From Asterias amurensis (lineage: Eukaryota; Echinodermata; Asteroidea; Forcipulatida; Asteriidae), in NCBI RefSeq assembly GCF_032118995.1, contig NC_092656.1, positions 9,057,761 through 9,121,760 of the forward strand: a stretch of 64,000 bases of DNA, in the 5' to 3' direction. Below the pieces are notes generated by a model. The model saw only the letters and a program-made list of their open reading frames with translations. It had not been told where the DNA came from and did no database searches. A program made the position numbers and the translations under genes. Shown here piece by piece: positions 46,801-51,715 of the stretch (positions are counted from its first letter, which is position 1; each line of letters opens with the position of its first letter).

Positions 46801-49532
46801 AATCCTGCGGACACACCAAGATAAAACATTAAAGGAACACGTTGCCTTGAATCGGACAAGTTGGTCTGTAAAAAGCGTTTGTAACCGTTTGTTATAAAAT
46901 GCATGGGTAGAAAGATGTTTTAAAAGTAGAAGACAATGATCCACATAAATTTGCCTCTAAATTGCGTGGTTTTCCTTTTACCTTGTCTGATCCAAGGCAA
47001 CGTTTGTAAGGTGTTCCTTTAAGAACTCACTCTGCGGTAGTGAAGTTATGAACAAGAAGTCCCCTTGATAAACATAGAAGTAGTCTAGGCCGATTTTGTA
47101 CCTTTCGCTAAGGTAGTACTTGAAGTCAGTGTACACTATTGGTAATTACTCAAAATAATTATTAGCATAAAACCCTACTTGGTAATGAGTAATGGAGAGC
47201 TGTTGATAGTATAAACATTGTGAGAAACAGCTCCCTCTGATGGAGTGTAGTTTCGAGAAAATTTGTTTTTGAATCTTTAGAATTTGAGGTCTCGAAATCA
47301 AGCATCTGAAAGCACACAACTTCGTGTGACAAGGGTGTTTTTTCTTACATTCTTATCTCCCAACTTCGGTGACCGACTGAGCTAAACTTTCACAGGTTTG
47401 TTATTTTATGTTTTTTTATCAATGAACTCACTTGGTGTATCTCAACATAATGCATAAAAAAAAACCTGTGAAATATTGAGCTCAATTGGTTGTCGAAGTT
47501 AGGAGATAAATATGAAAGAAAAAACACCCTTGTTGGACGAAGTTATGTGCTTTCAGATGCTTGATTTTGAGACCTCTAATTCTAAACTTGAGGTCTTGAA
47601 ATCAAATTCGTGGAAAATTACTTCTTTCTAGTAAACTACGTTACTTCTAGTGCTGGGCGAATAGTGAAATTTTGTTATTCGGATACCGCTGGCCAACTAT
47701 CCGAATTTAACCGGATATTCGAATAGTTTTTTTCGCCGCCAGAGGGCGCTATTTAAAAAAAATAAAAAAAATAAAAATAAATTTTTTTTTTGCCTCTAGA
47801 GGGCGCTGTCCGTTTGAGAATGAGATCTTATGGGCGGATTGATATTAGTTTTAGACAGTGTCACTCGGTTCATTCATAAAAATGACCGGATCTAATTTAA
47901 AGATGGCGATTTGCTTTTTCTTTTGATCGTGATTGACTCTACGTGAAGGAAAACTTTTGTAATCTTTGAACAAATTACGTCAGAAATGTCATTGTTTTAA
48001 CTCTTCACGGAGGTAAGCATAGTTAAATACTTAATATATGCTGTTTTATGCTGTCTTAATAGAAGTTTCTTAATGATTCAGACAAAACATTCATACCAGT
48101 TGTCGCCCGACGTCCCCGGATATTCGGATATTAAAGAATATCCGGTTACTCGGTTGTAATTACAGAACTATCCGGTTTGTGAATAGGTATTCGCGCCCTA
48201 TGCGGATATCCGGTTAAGAAAAAAAAGGCATTCGCGGTTACGGATAGGAAAACCTATTCGCCATTAACCGGATATTCGAATAATTCGCCCAGGCCTAGTT
48301 ACTTCAGAGGGAACTGTTTCTCACATTCCTTTATACTATCAACCTCTCTCCATTACTCGTTACCAAGTAAGGTTTTATGCTAATAACTATTTCGAGTATT
48401 TACCAATAGTGTCCAGTGCATTTAATCACTTGATGGTATAATTTCTGTACCAAACCAAAACAGGTGACAAGAAAATGAAGAGAAAAAAACCATACTTGTT
48501 TATTTACCTCTAGGGACATTGTGTTGTAAAGCAGGGCATCTCCCTGCCTGGTAGCGATACACACTGCCTGTTGATCCGGTAGATGCTGAATGGCAACGAT
48601 GCCTCTCTCATCACCAGCCGAGACGTAGCCCTGCTCGGCTAGAGAAAGAGTCCATGAAATCTGTGGAGTCAAAGGTCAAAACTTGCAGTCAAAACAATCA
48701 GAAGCTATTGGACATCATCCTTGGTGGAAGGAAGCAATCAATGGTTCGGTAGGTGTTGGTTTTGGTTGGTGTCTGGCTTTATGCTTTGCACATTATGTCG
48801 GTTTAATGTGCATACCAGCTCATGACCTCTTTATAAGATCATTCACAATCACAGTTTATGAAAGACCTTTGTGGATTACCTCTTCTGTTTGTGGGTCCAA
48901 TCGGACATCCTCCTTGGTGAAAGGAAGCAATCATGGGTTCCGTCGGTGTAGGTTTTGGCTTTATGCTTTGCACATTATGTCGGTTTAATGTGCATACCAG
49001 ATTATGACCCACTTATTTATAATGGGTAAAGTTTGATAGACTTTTCAGGTTATTTATTTACAGTTTTTGTTATATTTCCCAAAAGAAAAAAAACAAACAT
49101 TGGAAATCAGACCAAAGTAGGAAGAATGTCATACCTAGTTTGATTCTCACCGACCATTCACAATCACAGTTCTGAAAGACCTCTGTGGGTTTCCCAGGCC
49201 TGATACTTCACAAAGATGATTACCTCCATGCCCCTGGGTCATTGCCTTGGTGCTCTTGATTGAAATGCTCCAGTGGAAATTTAAAAACTCCTCATAAGGT
49301 GCCCTTTACCAAAGAGAAAATGCCTCGGTGCCCCTGCAATGCCCTTTCAAAAATAAATAAAACATACAGGTCTGATTACCTCTTCTGTTTGTGGGTCCAG
49401 ACAGCTGACGTGGCCCTCCTTTGTCGCTACATACACCCGTCCTGTGTCGTAATCCACGCTCAAGCCAAGACATCCTTCCAACTCTGATAAGCCGCTGATA
49501 TGGGAGGCTAGCAACAATTCAAGATTCCGCAT
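22736..49532 (-). CDS. ELP1: Elongator complex protein 1 (ELP1 / IKAP), complete 25-exon coding region
   Basis: Twenty-five exons on the minus strand join with consistent GT-AG sites and phases into 4020 nt, 1339 residues (vertebrate ELP1 is about 1332). Role (known): largest scaffold subunit of Elongator, which with ELP2 and ELP3 makes the cm5/mcm5 modification on wobble uridine 34 of tRNAs, mainly in the cytoplasm. Seen: MRNLELL start; two-propeller WD40-type half (about 1-700) with [40 protein letters not shown] and TTHSHTC; alpha-helical TPR-like half with [40 protein letters not shown] and YQRFTIDK; a Ser-rich stretch at about 1140-1190; the basic tRNA-binding motif [14 protein letters not shown] at about 1193-1206; carboxy end [10 protein letters not shown]. 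Exon coordinates are given separately. A non-coding 5' exon is possible upstream of 49532 but was not resolved. Introns are loaded with Rep-A to Rep-D copies. Confidence 0.96.
23506..23590 (-). repeat. Rep-A end fragment
   Basis: TATCAACAGCTCTCCATTGC to GTGTCCAGTGCC; it shares TTAA 23591-23594 with the Rep-D copy to its right. Confidence 0.78.
23595..23977. repeat. Rep-D copy, full length
   Basis: Ends GGAACACGTTGCCTTGGATC and its inverse, TTAA on both sides, long palindrome throughout (ATTTATGGGGGTCAAA at the centre). Related to Rep-A only by its TTAA target. Confidence 0.88.
24091..24248 (-). CDS. ELP1: ELP1 coding exon 24
   Basis: Residues 1235-1287, [37 protein letters not shown]. Acceptor TTAAAG|GTGATG; donor TCACAG|GTATGT, phase 0. 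Confidence 0.9.
24351..24730 (+). repeat. Rep-A copy, full length
   Basis: TTAA 24347-24350 and 24731-24734; interior GATTTCAAGACCACAAG and its inverse. About 100 bp from ELP1 exon 24, in intron 23. Confidence 0.88.
24735..25106 (+). repeat. Rep-A copy (variant), full length
   Basis: Abuts the previous copy through one TTAA; ends at TTAA 25107-25110. CAGGCCTAAAGCCTTC interior. Confidence 0.85.
25286..25623. repeat. Rep-G palindromic MITE, 338 bp
   Basis: GTACTTTTTATAGGACAAAA at the left pairs with TTGTGTTACAAAAAGTAC at the right; inner arms AATGTCATGAAAATTATTTT pair around 25455. A diverged relative lies at about 44625-45010 and a short one at 920-1016 (shared GGAACATTACA ends). Confidence 0.78.
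25624..26026. other. ELP1 intron 23 segment: GC-richer, no gene
   Basis: Locally GC-rich (CGTGCGCGGGGGCGGAGC at about 25865) and open in two plus frames, but no motif, splice context or codon pattern supports a gene. Confidence 0.5.
26027..26154 (-). CDS. ELP1: ELP1 coding exon 23: basic tRNA-binding motif
   Basis: Residues 1192-1235. [14 protein letters not shown] is followed by [20 protein letters not shown], the conserved basic motif and helix near the ELP1 carboxy terminus. Acceptor CTTTAG|ACGTTC; donor CAAAG|GTAAGA, phase 1. Confidence 0.95.
26344..26703 (-). repeat. Rep-A copy
   Basis: Left end degraded (TGAACACTATTGGCAAG); right end GTGTCCACTGCC then TTAA. It ends only about 47 bp from the donor of ELP1 exon 22, in intron 22. 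Confidence 0.88.
26750..27002 (-). CDS. ELP1: ELP1 coding exon 22
   Basis: Residues 1108-1192, [18 protein letters not shown], then an acidic [12 protein letters not shown] block and a Ser-rich run ending SKMSG. Known: the matching Ser-rich segment in yeast and human ELP1 is phosphorylated. Acceptor CCACAG|AATGTA; donor TCTGG|GTTGGT, chosen because only phase 2 joins correctly to exon 23. Confidence 0.88.
27003..27685. other. ELP1 intron 21: nothing recognised
   Basis: No repeats of the named families and no coding signal. Confidence 0.5.
27686..27746 (-). CDS. ELP1: ELP1 coding exon 21
   Basis: Residues 1088-1108, [20 protein letters not shown], equivalent to VYKYNRLDIIETNVKP in vertebrates. 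A 61-base exon, acceptor GTTGCAG|ATGTAC, donor TGAGA|GTAAGT, phase 1. Confidence 0.9.
28063..28440 (-). repeat. Rep-A copy, full length
   Basis: TTAA 28059-28062 and 28441-28444. ELP1 intron 20. Confidence 0.9.
28637..28761 (-). CDS. ELP1: ELP1 coding exon 20
   Basis: Residues 1046-1087, [20 protein letters not shown] and [10 protein letters not shown]. Acceptor CTGCAG|TGTACT; donor AGATTG|GTCAGT, phase 0. The reading frame stops soon after this weak donor if it is not used. Confidence 0.9.
29104..29330 (+). mobile_element. tRNA-derived SINE (different head)
   Basis: A-box-like TGGTTGGCTTGTGCG and B box GGTTCAATTCC (29153-29163) at tRNA spacing, followed by a body ending in ACCCTTTTTACAGTAATTGC. 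ELP1 intron 19. Confidence 0.62.
29372..29573 (-). CDS. ELP1: ELP1 coding exon 19
   Basis: Residues 979-1046, [19 protein letters not shown] and [20 protein letters not shown] in the TPR-like half. Acceptor TACAAG|GTTTTG; donor TGCAG|GTAAGA, phase 1. Confidence 0.93.
29875..30103 (-). repeat. Rep-A variant fragment
   Basis: CTTCAGGCCTGACATT interior, ending GTTTACAGTGCC plus TTAA 34 bp from the donor side of ELP1 exon 18. Confidence 0.72.
30138..30362 (-). CDS. ELP1: ELP1 coding exon 18
   Basis: Residues 904-978, [20 protein letters not shown], then [11 protein letters not shown]. Acceptor CACCAG|GACCCC; donor TACAAG|GTAATT; both phase 0. Confidence 0.96.
30548..30709. repeat. Inverted repeat element
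   Basis: Arms TTACCCATACACC / GGTGTATGGGTAA extending into TTAATTTTGGTT; ELP1 intron 17. Confidence 0.8.
30836..31079 (-). CDS. ELP1: ELP1 coding exon 17
   Basis: Residues 822-903, [20 protein letters not shown], then [18 protein letters not shown] and [11 protein letters not shown]. Acceptor TCCCAG|GTTCTT; donor CAGAAG|GTATTA, phase 0. Confidence 0.96.
31143..31180. repeat. Simple repeats
   Basis: (TAGA)n at about 31155-31178, preceded by three copies of GACATAAGAA(A/G) from 31117. Other short simple tracts: (TG)n at 3729-3743, (AC)n at 23430-23444, (GA)n at 63519-63533. Confidence 0.8.
31553..31770 (+). mobile_element. Degenerate SINE, tRNA-Leu family
   Basis: CACGGCCAAATGGTTAAGAG head, degraded B box, then a body with CCTTGAGCAAGATGCTTACA and AAATGGGTAGCTGTGAGG. 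ELP1 intron 16. Confidence 0.65.
31842..32065 (-). CDS. ELP1: ELP1 coding exon 16
   Basis: Residues 748-822, [33 protein letters not shown] and [16 protein letters not shown]. Acceptor CAACAG|GCATTT; donor AACAA|GTAAGT, phase 2. Confidence 0.94.
32222..32361. repeat. Inverted repeat element
   Basis: GTGGCAGCAGACTTACCAGG and CCTGGTAAGTCTGCTGCCAC; outer arms GACTTTTG / CGAAAGTC. ELP1 intron 15. Confidence 0.85.
32609..33355 (+). repeat. Rep-A variant copy split by a TTAA MITE
   Basis: Left part 32609-32787, right part from 33156; right end shares TTAA 33356-33359 with the next copy. ELP1 intron 15. Confidence 0.82.
32788..33155. mobile_element. TTAA-flanked MITE, 368 bp
   Basis: Inverted termini AGATGCTATGTC and GACATAGCATCT continue into (A)GATTTTTGGCC / GGCCAAAAATC. 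TTAA on both sides (32784-32787, 33156-33159). It is inserted in a Rep-A copy in ELP1 intron 15. Family differs from Rep-A although the target is the same tetranucleotide. Confidence 0.8.
33360..33733 (+). repeat. Rep-A copy
   Basis: AGGCAGTGGACACTATTGG to GTGTCCAGTGTC; the right TTAA has become TAAAG, next to a Rep-F fragment. Confidence 0.88.
33735..33815. repeat. Rep-F fragment
   Basis: TTAGGACTTAGGACGAGTCC and GTAGCATGCAGACCTTAAG match the interior of the 53206 copy. Next to ELP1 exon 15. Confidence 0.7.
33828..34087 (-). CDS. ELP1: ELP1 coding exon 15
   Basis: Residues 661-747, [35 protein letters not shown] and LFYDHNPK, the junction between propellers and helical half. Acceptor CTCCAG|ATCTCT; donor CCAAAG|GTGAAT, phase 0. 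The longest exon (260 nt). Confidence 0.96.
34128..34250 (-). repeat. Rep-H copy
   Basis: GGGCAAGGGCACCAAGCAG to GGGCATCAAGGCTATGACC; 40 bp upstream (coding sense) of ELP1 exon 15. Confidence 0.72.
34255..34370 (+). repeat. Rep-A right-half fragment
   Basis: CAAATTTGTGCAGCAAGGGC to CAGATTTGCTATGTTATGC. ELP1 intron 14. Confidence 0.68.
34444..34755. mobile_element. Inverted-repeat MITE, 312 bp
   Basis: Ends ACACCGGTTTCAGTCAGG and CCTGTCTGAACCGGGTGT are imperfect inverse repeats, extending inward to GCGCCAAACCAAA / TTTGGTTTGGCGC. Inner copies of GTCGCTCC/GGAGCGAC also pair. ELP1 intron 14. Confidence 0.75.
34933..35089 (-). CDS. ELP1: ELP1 coding exon 14
   Basis: Residues 609-661, [15 protein letters not shown] and [20 protein letters not shown], among the strongest ELP1 matches. 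Acceptor ATTCAG|GAGGTA; donor TAAAG|GTACTG, phase 1. Confidence 0.96.
35300..35679 (+). repeat. Rep-A copy, full length
   Basis: TTAA 35296-35299 and 35680-35683, 380 bp between. ELP1 intron 13. Confidence 0.9.
35762..35945 (-). mobile_element. SINE fragment, tRNA-Leu family
   Basis: Body and B-box end of the same family (GGTTCGAGTCCCAGTCGAGAC on the minus strand), truncated at both sides. ELP1 intron 13. Confidence 0.7.
36068..36463. repeat. GC-rich direct duplication with inverted ends
   Basis: Units starting GGGGCTCACCCAGGTCA (about 36071) and GGGGCTCACCCAAGTCA (about 36289), period 218. The second is bracketed by GGTGCGTTCGTTTAGCT (36235) and AGCTAAACGAACGTACC (to 36463), an inverted pair typical of a MITE. 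Confidence 0.78.
36540..36708 (-). CDS. ELP1: ELP1 coding exon 13
   Basis: Residues 552-608, [16 protein letters not shown] and [10 protein letters not shown]. Acceptor TTGTAG|ATCGCA; donor GAACAG|GTCAGT (a weaker donor with C at +3), phase 0. Confidence 0.92.
36765..37045 (+). repeat. Rep-C copy lacking its right end
   Basis: TTAA 36761-36764, left end AGCCATTGGAAATTTTTTG; breaks off after TATATAAGTTGTATATTAA next to the ELP1 exon 12 donor. Confidence 0.82.
37063..37242 (-). CDS. ELP1: ELP1 coding exon 12
   Basis: Residues 492-552, the least conserved stretch; [16 protein letters not shown] lines up with the LLTWIEEDVFLAVSHS region. Acceptor GTCTAG|CATCGA; donor ATCAA|GTGAGT, phase 2. A Rep-C copy ends within about 20 bp of the donor. 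Confidence 0.85.
37486..37800 (+). mobile_element. SINE, tRNA-Leu-like head with a different body
   Basis: Head TCATGGCCGAGCGGTTAAGA and B box GGGTTCGGATCC; the body (GGGGAGGTAGTGCTTTCTGC onward) is not shared with 52629, so the tRNA-Leu head was coupled to another tail. A-rich end at about 37790-37820. ELP1 intron 11. Confidence 0.78.
38063..38168 (-). CDS. ELP1: ELP1 coding exon 11
   Basis: Residues 457-492, [20 protein letters not shown], matching the LGAVGGSGFKV region of vertebrate ELP1. Acceptor TCTCAG|GTGATG; donor ATATG|GTGAGC, phase 2. Confidence 0.87.
38517..38690 (-). CDS. ELP1: ELP1 coding exon 10
   Basis: Residues 399-457, [13 protein letters not shown] and [10 protein letters not shown]. 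Acceptor CTGCAG|ATAAAA; donor ATCAA|GTGAGA, phase 1. Confidence 0.93.
38820..39093 (+). mobile_element. LINE reverse transcriptase carboxy-terminal relic
   Basis: The open frame contains [23 protein letters not shown] and [14 protein letters not shown], corresponding to the common LINE ending (YLxDLL ... AFxxxAPxLWNxLP ... SLxxFKxxLKxxLF). The expected LP after LWN is lost. A 60-bp AT-rich tail follows to the next repeat at 39151. Antisense in ELP1 intron 9. Confidence 0.72.
39155..39492 (-). repeat. Rep-A copy with small deletions
   Basis: TTAA 39151-39154 and 39493-39496. Immediately downstream of the LINE relic; 104 bp from ELP1 exon 9. Confidence 0.86.
39597..39827 (-). CDS. ELP1: ELP1 coding exon 9
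   Basis: Residues 322-399, [19 protein letters not shown] and [15 protein letters not shown]. Acceptor CTAACAG|TTCAGC; donor GGTG|GTAAGT, phase 1. Confidence 0.95.
40162..40327. repeat. Inverted repeat MITE
   Basis: GGGTGACTAGTCGAT and its inverse, then TATTGGAAGTTGACAAACTA and its inverse; short loop. ELP1 intron 8. Confidence 0.85.
40477..40704 (+). mobile_element. 5'-truncated LINE insertion (RTE-like 3' end) with 11-bp target duplication
   Basis: Translating the plus strand gives RPRGRPRT, a one-base shift, then [18 protein letters not shown] and [10 protein letters not shown], as at the end of many LINE reverse transcriptases. It ends in (ATG)n and is flanked by AAGGGATCTTA at 40466-40476 and 40705-40715. 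Antisense in ELP1 intron 8. Confidence 0.8.
40987..41080 (-). CDS. ELP1: ELP1 coding exon 8
   Basis: Residues 291-322, [20 protein letters not shown]. Acceptor CGCTAG|GTGAAG; donor ATATG|GTAAAG, phase 1. Confidence 0.92.
41197..41574 (+). repeat. Rep-A copy, full length
   Basis: TTAA 41193-41196 and 41575-41578. Its left 55-bp flank (GGGGCTAAAATATTTTGTC) recurs to the left of the copy at 44204. Confidence 0.88.
41579..41662 (-). repeat. Rep-A end fragment
   Basis: Abuts the previous copy tail to tail through TTAA; AGGCACTAAACACC to ATGCATAAAATAACAAATCC only. Confidence 0.75.
41789..42166 (+). repeat. Rep-A copy, full length
   Basis: TTAA 41785-41788 and 42167-42170. ELP1 intron 7. Confidence 0.9.
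42298..42421 (-). CDS. ELP1: ELP1 coding exon 7
   Basis: Residues 249-290, [10 protein letters not shown] and [20 protein letters not shown]. Acceptor TTCTAG|ACCATC; donor GTACAG|GTATTG, phase 0. Confidence 0.95.
42493..42859 (-). repeat. Rep-A variant copy
   Basis: TTAA 42489-42492 and 42860-42863; CTAGAAGTCTTTTAATATT interior. ELP1 intron 6, 68 bp upstream of exon 7 on the coding strand. Confidence 0.85.
43116..43206 (-). CDS. ELP1: ELP1 coding exon 6
   Basis: Residues 219-249, [20 protein letters not shown] then ALCWK. Acceptor CTGAAG|GTGTAC; donor TGGAA|GTAAGT, phase 2. Confidence 0.92.
43340..43800. repeat. Degenerate tandem repeat, three units
   Basis: GGTTTCAAATGATAC-like starts at 43366, 43504 and 43684, each followed by TCTGTGTGGAAT(A/G)GGTAAA and TTTGAGAT. 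ELP1 intron 5. Confidence 0.7.
43834..44019 (-). CDS. ELP1: ELP1 coding exon 5
   Basis: Residues 157-219. Carries [14 protein letters not shown] and [12 protein letters not shown], two of the best-conserved ELP1 propeller signatures. Acceptor CCCACAG|AGAAGC; donor TACAG|GTTGGT, phase 1. Confidence 0.95.
44204..44469 (+). repeat. Rep-A copy with internal deletion
   Basis: First 20 bp joined directly to TAATTTGCCACAAATTTG, losing about 110 bp; TTAA both sides. ELP1 intron 4. Confidence 0.85.
45035..45115 (-). CDS. ELP1: ELP1 coding exon 4
   Basis: Residues 130-157, [14 protein letters not shown] and EEFGQ. Acceptor TTATCAG|GTGCAA; donor GACAAC|GTAAGT, phase 1. Confidence 0.92.
45155..45399. 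repeat. Rep-E copy, full length
   Basis: CAGGGCGCAACTTCATAGAG to GCTCAATGAAATTGGCCCC. ELP1 intron 3, 40 bp from exon 4. Confidence 0.82.
45983..46364. repeat. Rep-D copy, full length
   Basis: TTAA 45979-45982 and 46365-46368; central CGGCCATTTATGGGGGTC and inverse. ELP1 intron 3 side of exon 4. Confidence 0.88.
46424..46628 (-). mobile_element. SINE fragment, tRNA-Leu family
   Basis: Minus-strand head GTGTCGTGGCCGAGCGG through a degraded B box, with a body containing a GTAAATGGGTACC stretch that differs from the 52629 copy; a second subfamily. ELP1 intron 3. Confidence 0.72.
46652..46733 (-). CDS. ELP1: ELP1 coding exon 3
   Basis: Residues 103-130, [10 protein letters not shown] and [12 protein letters not shown], a WD40 blade. 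Acceptor TTTCAG|CTTGAA; donor CAACAG|GTAATG, phase 1. An 82-base exon found by phase and similarity. Confidence 0.93.
46833..47018. repeat. Rep-D copy with central deletion
   Basis: Left arm to TTTTCCTTTTACCTTGTC then directly GATCCAAGGCAACG; TTAA flanks. ELP1 intron 2. Confidence 0.82.
47127..47418 (+). repeat. Rep-A copy with deletions, right end missing
   Basis: CAGTGTACACTATTGG to TTTCACAGGTTTGTTATTTT. It is followed by an oppositely oriented copy, making a near-palindrome. Confidence 0.78.
47429..48421 (-). repeat. Rep-A copy split by the 650-bp hAT-like element
   Basis: AACTCACTTGGTGTATCTC to 47647, resuming 48298 and ending AGTGTCCAGTGCA at TTAA 48422-48425. ELP1 intron 2. Confidence 0.82.
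47648..48297. mobile_element. Non-autonomous hAT-like element, 650 bp, 8-bp target duplication
   Basis: Ends TAGTGCTGGGCGAAT and ATTCGCCCAGGCCTA are near inverse repeats; flanked by perfect GTTACTTC duplications (47640-47647, 48298-48305). Subterminal regions contain repeated CCGGATATTCGAA motifs. It lies in a minus-oriented Rep-A copy inside ELP1 intron 2. No transposase frame. Confidence 0.88.
48508..48660 (-). CDS. ELP1: ELP1 coding exon 2
   Basis: Residues 52-102, with [15 protein letters not shown] in the first propeller. Acceptor TCCACAG|ATTTCA; donor CTAGAG|GTAAAT; both phase 0. Confidence 0.92.
48709..49010. repeat. Direct duplication in ELP1 intron 1, period about 190 bp
   Basis: GGACATCATCCTTGGTGGAA and GGACATCCTCCTTGGTGAAA start the two units; both contain TTTATGCTTTGCACATTATG. 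The first unit ends with 26 bp identical to the exon 1 donor region (48874-48899). Confidence 0.85.
49200..49372 (+). repeat. Rep-H copy
   Basis: GATTACCTCCATGCCCCTGG to CCCCTGCAATGCCCTTTC; ends 7 bp from the ELP1 exon 1 donor. Confidence 0.75.
49380..49532 (-). CDS. ELP1: ELP1 coding exon 1
   Basis: Residues 1-51, starting MRNLELL (vertebrates MRNLKL). Donor GAAGAG|GTAATC, phase 0. The last 26 bases around the donor reappear exactly 500 bp downstream in intron 1 (48874-48899). Confidence 0.93.
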
Positions 49533-49769
49533 TGTGGCTAGGTGACTCTCGAACTGCTGTTGGTTTCACTCAGTAACGTTGACCTGTTCTGATGGGTAAT
49601 ATATGGATTTTTAGTTCATTTTATTTTTTACAGAAATCATATAAAATGTACAAAATGGAATAGTTGTGATAATCTTAACCCTCCATGTGGTTTCAGACTG
49701 CAGGGATGGTAATGAAACATCTTATCTAACAATAAAAAAAAGAAAATTTTGGGGGTTGAACAAAGAATT

Positions 49770-49842
49770 GACTAGAGTGGGATTCGAACCAACGACCTCC
49801 GAATTAACGTGCCGGCGCTCTACCAACTGAGCTATCTAGCCC
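49770..49842 (-). mobile_element. tRNA-like SINE head, 73 nt
   Basis: Minus strand: GGGCTAGATAGCTCAGTTGG then TAGAGC (A box) and GGTTCGAATCCCAC (B box), exactly tRNA length. The acceptor arms pair poorly and base 33 is not T, so this is a SINE head, not a tRNA gene. Its tail family (CACAAGGGAAACTGACTGGG) recurs at 50021-50050, and a second truncated tail lies at 50065-50100. Confidence 0.7.
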
Positions 49843-50595
49843 TATATTGTCAGTGTCCCTATTTTGTTAATATCTTTGTACGGGGGTGCCAGTCAGAAGC
49901 CATACAACTGTTAACTGCCGTGTAGCCAGGGATCACACCCAAATTACGATACAACCTGGGAAGCGGCAGCCAGGGGATCACCTTAAGGGGATGCGACTTT
50001 TTGTTTCAGATATCAATATAAACCACAAGGGAAACTGACTGGGTAAATTTTGAAATGATTTTTGGGGTTGAACAAAGAATTGACTAGAGTAGAGTGGGTT
50101 GGTTACACACTACAATCATGCAGCACAGTAAAAGTTTTCGCAATCTGTATTCTTGTCGTCCGTGGATTGTAGCATTCAGGTCTGTTACTTAATAGTACAA
50201 TAATAAGAAATGTTTGGGGTGTTATAAAACAAATATTGACTGCTTTTAGTTTACTCGTGCAAAGGTCAAAACTATGAGTCGATGACTCCCTCGGTGATCC
50301 CTGGAGCGTTCTATTTTCCCTCGAAGCAGTCAATATGTGTATATTATTAGCGGCCTCCAGTCAATCCAGCAGTGGTCATGGTGATGGTTTTTGTGCAGCA
50401 AGCCATACATATGATACTGGCAATGTCAAGTATATAGATTACAAAAAAATACACATGTAATTGTAATTGTAAAAATAAAATAATAATCTTTTTTGACGAA
50501 ACAAGAAAAGTGTTTAATATTATTATTAATAATTAACTATAAAATACAATTAAAAACATTTTCTCTGAGAGGACTGGACCGAAGTCTGAAATGGA

Positions 50596-50724
50596 TAACG
50601 TTCCGTATGGCGCCACCACCTTTTCACTCATTTTTACAAAAAGGGTTATCTCATTGAGGTAAACTAGATACTATATTATTTCATATCGAATGAAAAAGTG
50701 GTGGCGCCATACGGAAACTTTTCC
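50596..50724. repeat. Inverted repeat element
   Basis: TTCCGTATGGCGCCACCAC and GTGGTGGCGCCATACGGAA around an AT-rich loop. Confidence 0.85.
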
Positions 50725-51342
50725 TCTGAAATTGTATCTTACCTTCCTTTTATCTTTTTAGTTAATAAGTTTTCAAAACGATCTTTTAGATAGATGTATC
50801 GATACATGTAAATGTAACAATTTTACCCCATGCACATGGGCGCCGCCATTTTTAATCTTCTCTTATGAAACCAGAGTCCATACGGTAGCAGTAGATCTAG
50901 CCACACACACTGTGATGGGCAAGCCATCCTTTAACTATAGCTTTACAAACATGGAGCTACAAGTGTATACAATCTATGGATAACAAAATATGTATACACG
51001 TCTTTGTTTTATTAAAAGAAAAAGTATTATGATGCAAGTTTGAGGCTTTTAGGTACCCCAAAAATGTGAAATTGTGGCGCAATAGCAACATCCCTGTACT
51101 GCATGGTTTCTGATTGCGTTGAACACGGTCGTTACTTAAGTTTATAGAGGGCGCCCTGTATCTCACCTGGAAAGGTACCGGCGAATTATCACCACAGGAG
51201 CTAGCTGTTGGCAGTGGATCCGATTGGGTCATGTTTACCTGGCCCTGCAAGCACTTTCGATTTCACGAAGGATCCTGTTGTACTAAAGAGTTTATTATGG
51301 ACAAGTTTAAAATAAAGTACAAAATTAATTAGTTGACATTAA

Positions 51343-51715
51343 AGGCAGTGGACACTATTGGTAATTACTCAAAATAGTTATCATCATAAAACCTCATTTT
51401 GGTAACGAGTAATGGTGAGAGGTTGATGGTATAAAACATTGTGAGAAACGGCTCCCTCTAAAGTGACGTAGTTTTCGAGAAAGAAATAATTTCCCACGAA
51501 TTTGATTTCGAAACCTCAAGTTTAGAATTTATGGTCTCGAAATCAAGCATCTGAAAGCACACAACTTCATGTGACAAGGGTGTTTTTTTCTTCCATATAT
51601 ATCTCGCACTCCGACGATCAATCAAGCTCAAATTTTCACAAGTTTGTTATTTTAATACACCATACACCAAGTGAGAGGAATGGTCTTTGACAATATTACC
51701 AATAGTGTCCATTGC
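51343..51715 (+). repeat. Rep-A copy
   Basis: Left TTAA present, right end GTGTCCATTGCCGC without TTAA. Confidence 0.86.

Larger units (their letters stand above)
49533..51342. other. Upstream region of ELP1
   Basis: An acceptor-like CCCATCAG at about 49590 (minus) suggests a non-coding first exon farther upstream; its donor was not identified. Otherwise SINE pieces (49770-50100) and the inverted repeat at 50596. Confidence 0.45.

Noticed and set aside
46250..46897. 215-codon open frame on the plus strand
   Set aside because: It reads through a Rep-D copy, a SINE head and another Rep-D end; the apparent protein ([14 protein letters not shown] strings) recurs wherever Rep-D occurs.
49770..49842. 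Functional tRNA gene
   Set aside because: A and B boxes are good but the acceptor stem does not pair and the anticodon loop lacks T33; a SINE head fits better.
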